Positions 41,770-49,989 of a stretch of DNA of 49,989 nt are shown here, one piece after another. A model generated the notes under the pieces. The model was not told the origin of the DNA. It worked only from the letters and a program-made list of their open reading frames with translations, and did not search any database. Each line of letters begins with the position of its first letter. Position 1 is the first letter of the stretch. Made by a program: the position numbers and the translations under genes. Source of the DNA: Sulfurovum sp. (lineage in GTDB: Bacteria; Campylobacterota; Campylobacteria; Campylobacterales; Sulfurovaceae); contig JALSJI010000073.1 in NCBI GenBank assembly GCA_026989435.1, positions 1 through 49,989 of the forward strand, in the 5' to 3' direction.

Positions 41770-42822
41770 ATGGACTTACTACTTTTATATTTTTTTGCAG
41801 CAGTTATTATCTCGTTTATTTGCTCTGTCTTAGAGTCGGTTTTGCTTTCAGTAAATCTTCCCTATATCTCGGTCCTTGAAAAAGATCGCCCCAAAGTAGG
41901 TGCTATGCTAAAATCCCATAAAAAAAATATCAATATATCCATAGCCTCTATTCTTATCGTAAATACCATTGCCAATACCCTTGGGGCCGCAGCTGTAGGG
42001 GCACAAGCCGAAAGCATTTACGGAAGCAGTGCAGTCTTTTATGTCTCTGTCATTTTAACCTTTGCTATTTTGTTTTTTGCAGAAATCATACCTAAAACCA
42101 TAGGTGCAAGCTACTGGAAAACGCTTGCACCTGCAGCCACCTATATCATACAATTTTTAATTTGGATAACCTATCCCATTATTCTTTTAACTCTCTTTGT
42201 AACCAACCGTATCAGCAAGGATGATGAAGGTATGAGTCTTACAAAAGATGAACTTATACAATCTACACTGATAAGTGAAGATGAAGGAGTTTTAGATGAA
42301 AAAGAGTCCGATGTTATAGAAAATATCCTCAAACTAGACAGTATTAAAATAGAGGAGATTCTCACGCCCCGTTCGGTTGTTTTTGCGCTTGACGGAAATC
42401 GCACAATAAAGGATATCGTAAAAACAGAACCTTCGATTTTTAAATTTTCGCGTGTACCGGTCTTTGATGGACATATAGAAAATATCACAGGCATGGTGAT
42501 GACCAAAAAAATCTTTAAACAAGCACTCGAAGATGACAGTGTGGCACTAAACAAAATTCAAAAAGACATCTATAAAATAAACGAAAATATACCCGTATCT
42601 ATGGCACTTGATCTATTCATCAAGAAAAAGGAGCATATGTTTCTAGTGCTTGACAGATACGACCAAACAGAGGGAATTGTTACACTTGAGGATTGTGTAG
42701 AGACGATACTTGGTGTGGAGATAGTTGATGAGAGTGATTCGCATGCGAATATGAGAGAGGTAGCCAAACATAAAATGCGTATGCAACGCAGGCTAGAAGA
42801 GCGATTGCAAAAGTCCGATTAA
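41770..42822 (+). CDS. CNNM/CorC (HlyC-type) DUF21-CBS transporter
   Basis: DUF21 TM domain and CBS pair (IEEILTPRSVVFAL...FSRVPVFDGHIENITGMV...EGIVTLEDCVETILGVEIVDESD). Confidence 0.9.
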   Translation: MDLLLLYFFAAVIISFICSVLESVLLSVNLPYISVLEKDRPKVGAMLKSHKKNINISIASILIVNTIANTLGAAAVGAQAESIYGSSAVFYVSVILTFAILFFAEIIPKTIGASYWKTLAPAATYIIQFLIWITYPIILLTLFVTNRISKDDEGMSLTKDELIQSTLISEDEGVLDEKESDVIENILKLDSIKIEEILTPRSVVFALDGNRTIKDIVKTEPSIFKFSRVPVFDGHIENITGMVMTKKIFKQALEDDSVALNKIQKDIYKINENIPVSMALDLFIKKKEHMFLVLDRYDQTEGIVTLEDCVETILGVEIVDESDSHANMREVAKHKMRMQRRLEERLQKSD

Positions 42823-42825
42823 GCG

Positions 42826-44163
42826 ATGTCCTTTGCTGTACTTGGATTAATAGAGCCACTTTTAAGAGCCTTAAAAGAGAAGGGGTATCATCGTGCAACA
42901 CCCATACAAAAAGTACTCATACCTAAGATGTTTACCGAAGGAGACATCATAGCCGGAGCACGGACGGGGACAGGAAAAACGGCAGGCTATGCCCTGCCTA
43001 TACTACAAACAGTCACACAAAATTTAGTAAAAAACAGACATTATCCCAAGGCTCTCATAGTTGTACCTACACGTGAACTTGCACGTCAAGTACATCACTC
43101 TTTTGAAGCGTATGGAAAGTATGTGCCGCTTCAATGTATCGTGCTCTACGGTGGTGCAAATCTCAAATCTCAAGCCAATAGACTCAAAGAGGGTGTTGAT
43201 ATTATAGTGGCAACACCCGGACGACTCTTAGAACATATCCACCAAAAAAACGTGAACGTAGCATCTGTAGACTATTTGGTACTTGATGAAGCAGATACTA
43301 TCTTAGATATGGGTTTTGTGCATGAGATAAGTAAGATACTTGCACACTTACCAAGCAGACGCCAAAATGTGCTCATCTCTGCTACACTCTCCGGGTCAGT
43401 TAAGCGTTTGGCCAAACAGATACTCACAAAGCCCAAACTGATAGAAGTAGACTCCATGGGCACTTCTGCAAGTATGATAGAACAGATAGTATATCTTGTA
43501 GAAAAAGAGAAGAAAACAGAACTTCTCTCCTACCTCATAGGTTCACGTAACTACCCGCAAGTACTGGTCTTTGTACGTAAAAAAGAGCTGGCAGACGAAG
43601 TAGCAAAAGAACTTAATCTTTCAGGACTTCTAACCTCTGTCATTCACGGAAGTAGAAGTTCAGGGGAGAGAAACCGTGCCTTAGCAGGGTTTAAAGAAGG
43701 GAAAATACGTGTACTCGTGGCCACAGACATCGCTGCACGCGGTTTAGATATACCAAACCTACACGTAGTCATAAACTACGACATCCCACATATTACAAGC
43801 GACTACATACACCGCATAGGACGCACGGGTAGAGCAGGGGAAAAGGGTTTGGCTATTACGCTGCTATCGCCACTTGAAATGGTAGCACTACGTGATGTAG
43901 AGAAGCTTATGGGAAAAACCATACCCCAAGAGGAGATAGAAGGGTATGCCCCTAAAATAGAAGTGCTACAAAAAGGTGCACGAAAACCCCCTAAAGATGT
44001 AAAAAAAACAGACGGTGCCTTTGGTAAAAAGAAAAAGAAATCTACGACATTTTCCAGTACAAAAAAGCGTAAGACTACCAAGCGTGACGGTTTTAAAGTG
44101 TATGATGCCGCAAAGCCTAAGGATAAGAAGAAGGGGAAGAAGTCTAAGAGGGGTCGCATGTAA
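42826..44163 (+). CDS. DEAD-box RNA helicase, RhlE-like, with Lys-rich tail
   Basis: ARTGTGKTAGYALP, PTRELARQ, LDEADTILDMGF, SAT, HRIGRTGRAG. Confidence 0.92.
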   Translation: MSFAVLGLIEPLLRALKEKGYHRATPIQKVLIPKMFTEGDIIAGARTGTGKTAGYALPILQTVTQNLVKNRHYPKALIVVPTRELARQVHHSFEAYGKYVPLQCIVLYGGANLKSQANRLKEGVDIIVATPGRLLEHIHQKNVNVASVDYLVLDEADTILDMGFVHEISKILAHLPSRRQNVLISATLSGSVKRLAKQILTKPKLIEVDSMGTSASMIEQIVYLVEKEKKTELLSYLIGSRNYPQVLVFVRKKELADEVAKELNLSGLLTSVIHGSRSSGERNRALAGFKEGKIRVLVATDIAARGLDIPNLHVVINYDIPHITSDYIHRIGRTGRAGEKGLAITLLSPLEMVALRDVEKLMGKTIPQEEIEGYAPKIEVLQKGARKPPKDVKKTDGAFGKKKKKSTTFSSTKKRKTTKRDGFKVYDAAKPKDKKKGKKSKRGRM

Positions 44164-44283
44164 TACACTACGTTTGGTTTGTTTTACACTGCCAACTTTT
44201 CTTTATAGTTCAGTATTTTATAGGGGTATTTTCAACGCTTAACCCTTTTTTGACGAGTTAACTTAGGATTTAATACCTAACCC

Positions 44284-44800
44284 CTATGCCTCTTTAGCTT
44301 GTAAGTATGAGATGCTCTCTTCATCGAAGCGTTGATAGCCGTAGTAGTTGGGTATGCCTTTGTTTTGCATCATTTTAGCCGTGGTGTTAAAAAACTTGGC
44401 ATCACTTTCATTGATATTATGTAATATAATAGAAAACCTATTGCCTTTTAGATGACCTACTTTTATGGGTGCTTTGTTGTAGGTGCGTTCAAGTATCTCT
44501 ACTTTTTCAGTGGTGAGGTTCTTGTTGAGCTCTTTTTCATACTGCTTGGGGATAAAAATATACTGTATAACGGTCGAATTTTTATCTTTAAGCCTATGTC
44601 ACATTCTTATAATCCAGAGGCTTTAGCTAGAACGGTGATGAGTTTTCATGTACTCATGTCTCTTTTTTTAACTTTAAGGTAGAGGTAGTTTCCGGAATTT
44701 GTGGGAGAGTAGAGCGACACTTCTTCTATAAAAAAGTATTCTATGGTTTGTTTAAACTCAAAAGAGAGCGGGGTATACGTATATGTTTGATATGATTCAT
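44284..44800 (-). pseudogene. truD: Degenerate, truncated truD (tRNA pseudouridine synthase D) remnant
   Basis: Minus-strand translation across frames: TPLSFEFKQTIEYFFIEEVSLYSPTNSGNYLYLKVKKRDMST* ... (stop, then about 10-nt deletion/frameshift) LKDKNSTVIQYIFIPKQYEKELNKNLTTEKVEILERTYNKAPIKVGHLKGNRFSIILHN...GIPNYYGYQRFDEESISYLQAKEA*. Ends well short of a full TruD. Confidence 0.8.
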
Positions 44801-44852
44801 CCCCATAAGTATAGCAGATATACCCATAGGCAAGAGCCTACGTAATCTAGCA

Positions 44853-45059
44853 TTATTTAATTAAAAAGGAGATATTGGCATTAATACGATACTGAATGAT
44901 TTTATCATTTTTCACTTTTGCGGACATATTGGTAATATTAATACTTTTGATACAGTCTATACTCTTACTTGCTGCCTTAACTGCACTTGCTGCCGCATCT
45001 TCCCATGATTTTTCCGATTGTGCCAACACTTCTATTACTTTAACCACTTTTTTTGACAT
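44853..45059 (-). CDS. Dodecin family protein
   Basis: VVKVIEVLAQSEKSWEDAAASAVKAASKSIDCIKSINITNMSAKVKNDKIIQYRINANISFLI. Confidence 0.92.
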   Translation of the reverse strand: MSKKVVKVIEVLAQSEKSWEDAAASAVKAASKSIDCIKSINITNMSAKVKNDKIIQYRINANISFLIK

Positions 45060-45116
45060 CTAAGCTCCTTTTGAATTGATATACCTCTATCATATCGAAA
45101 AATGGTATATAAACTA

Positions 45117-45914
45117 TTAACCGCATTTTCCGGGAGCACACTTCATACCGTTAAACTTGCCCGTAAAAGGCGCATTTTCATCAATACCCTCCGTATGCAT
45201 CTTCTCTATCATAGCTTTCATCTCTTCAGGATAAGCAATAAACCTGTACCCTTTTACAAGAGTAAAGAGACCATAAACAATTATAAGCAGTGCCGCAAAC
45301 TTCATCATCAAGCCTCTAAGGTTTCCTCTTTGTAAAAATTTGGTTACAACCCCCAAAAAAAAGAGTGCGGGTATGGTAGCCAAACCAAAAATAGCCATCA
45401 CCAAAGCACCACCCCAAGGTGTAGCCGTACTGGCTGCAAAAATAGCAAAGGAGTAGACAAGACCGCAAGGAATAATGCCATTAAGCATTCCGAGCAAATA
45501 AAAACTTACATATGATTTTGAGCCAATAAGTTTTTGAAAACTCTTCTGATACCAAGGGTACTGCGCAATAGACCACTCTACCGAATTTAAAAACCTAATA
45601 TTACCGATAAGACTAAATCCCGTAAGCACCATAAGTATGCCTGTAACAACAAAGAGTATCCCTTTCGCGGTAGGCGTAAATGCAAGCACACTACCTATCA
45701 TACCAAAGACGGCACCGAGTATGGCATAGGTAGTCACCCGTCCAAAATTATAGGCCAAATGTGAAGCAGTTTGGTGCATATAGGCACTTTTAGGATCTAT
45801 TTTACTAGAGGTATATGCCACAACAATCCCTCCGCACATGCCAATACAGTGACCTACGGAGCCTAAAAATGCTGTTGTTAAAATAATGATTAAATCAATA
45901 TTGCCCATATACAA
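45117..45914 (-). CDS. Sulfite exporter TauE/SafE-family (UreH-like TM) protein with Cys-containing C-terminal tail
   Basis: FLGSVGHCIGMCGGIVVAYTS, HLAYNFGRVTTYAILGAVFGMIG, GMLNGIIPCGLVYSF; tail GMKCAPGKCG. Confidence 0.85.
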   Translation of the reverse strand: MYMGNIDLIIILTTAFLGSVGHCIGMCGGIVVAYTSSKIDPKSAYMHQTASHLAYNFGRVTTYAILGAVFGMIGSVLAFTPTAKGILFVVTGILMVLTGFSLIGNIRFLNSVEWSIAQYPWYQKSFQKLIGSKSYVSFYLLGMLNGIIPCGLVYSFAIFAASTATPWGGALVMAIFGLATIPALFFLGVVTKFLQRGNLRGLMMKFAALLIIVYGLFTLVKGYRFIAYPEEMKAMIEKMHTEGIDENAPFTGKFNGMKCAPGKCG

Positions 45915-45982
45915 TGTCCCATTTTTGTAAAACTATAGTATACTTTTGTTAAATTGGTGTTAAACCCAAAACCTAATTAAGT

Positions 45983-46606
45983 ATGAATACACCTAACAAC
46001 ATAAGGAACAAAATGAAAATAGCAGATAAAAAAGCACTCAAAAGAGAATCCATCATTCAGACTGCTTTGCAACTTTTTTCGACCAATGGTTTTCATAGGA
46101 CAACCATACCTGACATTGCTAGTAAACTACAGATGTCAGTAGGGAATTTATATAACTATTTTTCATCTAAAGATTTATTGGCACAAGAGATTATCAAATA
46201 TACTTCAGAAGCATTGGGCGAGAAGATACGTGTGGTCAATATGTCTGAAGCCTCAGCAGAAGATAAAATACATCAAATCGTAACTATCTACTTTACTATG
46301 GCAAAAGAGAAGCCTGAGATGATAGTGTATTTTTTACGTGTCTATCTCTCTAACCGTGAAGTGTTTAACGATGGCTGTAAGGGGATGGTTTGTGTCTCTG
46401 GCTTTATTACAGAGATTATGGTTTTCTTTGATGATGCAGTTAGCTCTGGAGAACTTCGTAACCAAGACTTCTTCTCTGCTTTTGGTCTGTTTATGGGTTA
46501 CTTGGGAGGTATGGTATTTTTAAAAGGTGAGGATGTACTTCCTCGGGAAATCGAATTTTATATAGATAATATTTCGTGCAACATATACAACGCGTTAAAG
46601 GCTTAA
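45983..46606 (+). CDS. TetR/AcrR family transcriptional regulator
   Basis: N-terminal HTH: ESIIQTALQLFSTNGFHRTTIPDIASKLQMSVGNLYNYFSSKDLLAQEI. Confidence 0.88.
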   Translation: MNTPNNIRNKMKIADKKALKRESIIQTALQLFSTNGFHRTTIPDIASKLQMSVGNLYNYFSSKDLLAQEIIKYTSEALGEKIRVVNMSEASAEDKIHQIVTIYFTMAKEKPEMIVYFLRVYLSNREVFNDGCKGMVCVSGFITEIMVFFDDAVSSGELRNQDFFSAFGLFMGYLGGMVFLKGEDVLPREIEFYIDNISCNIYNALKA

Positions 46607-46649
46607 TATGTCTAGTAGATTTCTCTTTTTGTTAGGAAGGGGATAATAG

Positions 46650-47534
46650 ATGAAACCCAAACTGCTTTGGCTGCAAGCCATTACATGTAATGGTAATACA
46701 CACTCTTTTTTAAACCACCCGGATCTTTTTTCTATTGTGTCTCATTTTGAGATAGTGCATCATCCTGCACTTGATGGTAGTTATAGTATGGAAGATGTTA
46801 TTCAAGGATCGGTACCGTGTGATATACTCATTTTAGAAGGTTCTTTTATCAAAGAGGGCTTTTTAAAAGGTGGTGTGGAAGTATCTAAACTTATACAAAC
46901 CTATGCACATAAAGCTAAATATATCATCTCTGCAGGAACGTGTGCGACATTTGGTGGTATATTTAAACAAAAAGACCCAGACAATATCTCTGGGTTTTGT
47001 TTTGACTTGGAAGAAAAAACGTCACGATACGAGACTTATGCCTCTAAGCTCATCTCTTTGCCTGGCTGTCCTATGCATCCTAAGTGGATGGGGTATGTTT
47101 TGCTTATGCTTGCCAATGGCAAAGAAGTTACCATAGATAACTTACATAGACCTGTAGAACTCTATGGCTACACGGTACATACAGGATGTACACGTAACGA
47201 ATACTTTGAATGGAAGATAAACACTAAAAATTTTGGTCTAAAAGAGGGATGTCTCTTTTATGAGCAAGGATGTCAAGGACCTTATACGAGAGGATCTTGT
47301 AACAAAATACTATGGAATGATGTAAGTTCTAAAACACGCTCAGGCACACCTTGTTTTGGATGTACTGAACCACAGTTTCCTCAAAGTTCTCTTTATACAA
47401 CCAAAACCAACATGGGCATACCTGCAAAGATGCCCTTAGGTGTACCTAGACGTGCCTATCTGACACTGACTGGCGTAATGAAAAGTTTTAAGATTAAGCG
47501 CTTTACAGAGCGTCTTTTGGAGTATGATAGATGA
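46650..47534 (+). CDS. [NiFe]-hydrogenase small subunit, no Tat signal
   Basis: LWLQAITCNGNTHSFLN, SAGTCATFGGI, LPGCPMHP, HTGCTRNEYFEW, YEQGCQGPYTRGSCNK..SGTPCFGCTEPQFP. Confidence 0.9.
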   Translation: MKPKLLWLQAITCNGNTHSFLNHPDLFSIVSHFEIVHHPALDGSYSMEDVIQGSVPCDILILEGSFIKEGFLKGGVEVSKLIQTYAHKAKYIISAGTCATFGGIFKQKDPDNISGFCFDLEEKTSRYETYASKLISLPGCPMHPKWMGYVLLMLANGKEVTIDNLHRPVELYGYTVHTGCTRNEYFEWKINTKNFGLKEGCLFYEQGCQGPYTRGSCNKILWNDVSSKTRSGTPCFGCTEPQFPQSSLYTTKTNMGIPAKMPLGVPRRAYLTLTGVMKSFKIKRFTERLLEYDR

Positions 47535-48832
47535 AATCAGTTCATATAAAACAACTCATTGAAAAGATAGAAGGCGAGGCTGAACTTGACTTTACTTTTA
47601 ATGAGGGAAAAATAGAAGATGTCAAGATAAACTTTGAGTTCTACAGAGGCATAGAGGAGATACTACAAGGAAAAGACGCAAGAGATGCACTTGTCATCAC
47701 TCCACGTGTTTGCGGCATCTGTAACCATGCTCATTTACTCTCTGCTGTACGTGCCATAGAAGACGGGTATACCAAAGCAGGTCTACCTATAGTGTTAAGC
47801 AACAAAGCCAATGATATACGTGAGTTCACACTCTCTTGTGAGTTGATACAAAACCACATTAAATGGCTCTACATGACCATACTCCCTCGACTAGAAGCCT
47901 ATGTCGAGCAAAAAAGTGAAGAGAACTATGCCATAAAAGCGACCTATCTCTCGTCGGTGATTACCAAAGCCTTGGCAATCTTCGCAGGTCAGTGGCCACA
48001 CTCTAGTTATGCAGTACCAGGTGGTGTGACCTGTGACCCTACACATTTGGATGTGATACAGGCACAAAGTCTTGTAGATGAGTCTATAAAGTTTTTTGAA
48101 CAAGTAGTGACAGGACTAAGTTTGGAGGCCTATTTGAGTATTGATTCTGTTTCAAACTTACATCAAATAGAAGGTGATTTCGGACGACTCTTGCATCTAA
48201 TGAGTACGCACGACATGGCACAGAAGGGACGTACCCATGACAGGTTTATTGTTTTTGGGGATTGTATACTTTCTAAGTCAGGCAAGTCTATAGTTACGAA
48301 TGTTTCTAGTGTCGATACTAAATATGTTAAAGAGTCAAAGCAAGTTGGTACTGTATCAAAAGCTGTCATGTATAAAGATAGACTCTATGAAGTTGGACCT
48401 TTAGCTCGTGGTATGGTAGCCAAAACACCAATAGTTAAGAATTTACATAAACAATATAAGGACTCATTATTTACTCGGGTGTTTGCACGTATACATGAAG
48501 TTGCACAGCTATTAAACTATAGTAAAAAACTTTTAAATAATTTAGAGCTAGATGAACCTTCTTGTACCTTAGATTTGAACACGAAATTAAATGACTTTGA
48601 GGGTACCGGTGTTATTGAGGCTGCACGTGGATCACTTATCCATACAACGACAGTAAAAGAGGGTCGTATAGTTAATTATGAAATCATTACCCCAACGCAG
48701 TGGAACTTAAGTCATGACACTCAAGGGCAACGGGGTATTGCCATAAAAGCAATGGTTGGGGCGAAAACCATAGAAGAAGCAACGTTTATTTTTCGTACAT
48801 TTGATGTTTGTTCTGTATGTACGACGCAGTAG
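47531..48832 (+). CDS. [NiFe]-hydrogenase large subunit, no C-terminal maturation extension
   Basis: L1-type RVCGICNHAHLLSAVRAIE, GPLARGMVAKTP; ends FRTFDVCSVCTTQ*. Overlaps the small-subunit stop by 4 nt. Confidence 0.9.
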   Translation: MKSVHIKQLIEKIEGEAELDFTFNEGKIEDVKINFEFYRGIEEILQGKDARDALVITPRVCGICNHAHLLSAVRAIEDGYTKAGLPIVLSNKANDIREFTLSCELIQNHIKWLYMTILPRLEAYVEQKSEENYAIKATYLSSVITKALAIFAGQWPHSSYAVPGGVTCDPTHLDVIQAQSLVDESIKFFEQVVTGLSLEAYLSIDSVSNLHQIEGDFGRLLHLMSTHDMAQKGRTHDRFIVFGDCILSKSGKSIVTNVSSVDTKYVKESKQVGTVSKAVMYKDRLYEVGPLARGMVAKTPIVKNLHKQYKDSLFTRVFARIHEVAQLLNYSKKLLNNLELDEPSCTLDLNTKLNDFEGTGVIEAARGSLIHTTTVKEGRIVNYEIITPTQWNLSHDTQGQRGIAIKAMVGAKTIEEATFIFRTFDVCSVCTTQ

Positions 48833-48844
48833 TTACTGCGTTAA

Positions 48845-49989
48845 TTAATGTTCTCGCATCTTTGAAACAGATAAATAGGCATCAGCCACTTTAAACACAA
48901 GTAATACAATACCAATAGACCCAATAACCACAAGAATCTCACCTAAAGGAGGCATGAAAAATATCACTTCTCTTAGAGGTTCATATTCACCATACTTTTC
49001 AAACCCTACACCAAATCTATCACTCATAGGGTAGGCATTGCCTCCATAGACAAAAATTATCTTACCCAAGTAGGTACCTATGATGATAAATACGGAAGCA
49101 AGTATACGATAACTTGAATTTAAAAACTCATTGTAAAGTAGAACAAACGGGATACCTACTGCCATAATAAGATAGGCATAGAAAAAGAGTTTAAACTCAC
49201 CAAAGAGGATAATTTCTGCTGTTTTTTTGTCTATAAAAAGATAGGCAGTTGCCTCAAATGCACCTAAAATTATCACGGTATAAAGAGCAAATTTTTGGAT
49301 GAGTGACATCATATCTTGACATTTGCTTCTATCGGTGTTTCTGTAGGTGAAATAGGTGTAGAGTATCATCACTCCAGCAGATGCAGCAAAAGAGGAGACC
49401 ATAAAATAAAGCATCAAAAAAGGGTAGCTTGTCCAAAAGTTTCTTGCTTCATTCATATTGAAAAGTTTTGCTTGTATATAAAACTCTACTAGCTCAACCA
49501 CAAGACTTAAAATTAAGATGGCTATGGAGAACTGTTTGGACCACCTTACATTGTTACTAAGTATAAGATATATTTTAAAAATTACGAGTGGTATATAGAT
49601 GGTGTATAAAGGCAACATTAGCCACATACCTGAAGTAAATCTTGGATTAAGAAGCATATGATGAAGATGGGTAAAGTTCAAATCCATGAGTATGATAAAA
49701 AGACCAGCAACTATCATAGCAACGCCAAGTGTTAAAAACCCTGCTGAAGCTTTTTTGAGAAGTGTATTGCCAAGGAGTTCTGCAACAGCGATGATAAAGA
49801 TGATACCTGAGCCTACATAAATCATATACATATAATTGACAATATAGAGTGACCAGGGTGCCTCACGTTTGACCTCACCTCCTGCACCAAATACGGCTTC
49901 TTTCATAGCAGCAATCATTTTTTTGTTTGTAGGGTCAAGTCCTGCATCATGTGCATTAACTGCAGATAAAAAGTAACGCTCTAAAACAA
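48845..49989 (-). CDS. NrfD/PsrC-type polysulfide-reductase membrane subunit, 5'-partial
   Basis: Multi-TM NrfD-like protein (NYMYMIYVGSGIIFIIAVAELLG...). The frame stays open upstream of the listed Met (VLERYFLSAVNAHDAGLDPTNKKMIAAMKEAVFG) to the window end. Confidence 0.8.
   Translation of the reverse strand, partial: VLERYFLSAVNAHDAGLDPTNKKMIAAMKEAVFGAGGEVKREAPWSLYIVNYMYMIYVGSGIIFIIAVAELLGNTLLKKASAGFLTLGVAMIVAGLFIILMDLNFTHLHHMLLNPRFTSGMWLMLPLYTIYIPLVIFKIYLILSNNVRWSKQFSIAILILSLVVELVEFYIQAKLFNMNEARNFWTSYPFLMLYFMVSSFAASAGVMILYTYFTYRNTDRSKCQDMMSLIQKFALYTVIILGAFEATAYLFIDKKTAEIILFGEFKLFFYAYLIMAVGIPFVLLYNEFLNSSYRILASVFIIIGTYLGKIIFVYGGNAYPMSDRFGVGFEKYGEYEPLREVIFFMPPLGEILVVIGSIGIVLLVFKVADAYLSVSKMREH

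Noticed and set aside
44452-44682. 76-aa plus-strand ORF in the gap before dodecin
   Set aside because: Antisense to the truD remnant, which shows clear family similarity.

Overview
Campylobacterota-like chromosomal window (the gene set resembles Sulfurovum/Sulfurimonas), mostly dense housekeeping and metabolic genes with few accessory features. The left edge (about 1-1533) looks like the platform end of a chromosomal integron. It carries an integron-type tyrosine recombinase broken by a 34-nt in-gene insertion, an attC-like long imperfect palindrome, repeated GGACA-N-TGTCC palindromes upstream of the integrase, and the start of a possible cassette ORF running off the window on the minus strand. 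Other accessory or unusual items: a solo IS200/IS605-type tnpA next to a frameshifted YwqK-like fragment; a degenerate, truncated truD pseudogene (44284-~44800, minus strand) missing from the ORF track; two 21-bp direct repeats plus hairpins in the surE-greA intergenic region; an MscL with a C-terminal zinc-ribbon-like tail; a truncated haemoglobin whose best start codon appears to be CTG; and a cytoplasmic [NiFe]-hydrogenase pair whose large subunit ends DVCSVCTTQ with no maturation extension, next to a NrfD/PsrC membrane subunit that continues past the window end. No tRNA, rRNA or convincing CRISPR array was seen. All identifications come from reading the sequence and recalling family motifs; no database search was run.
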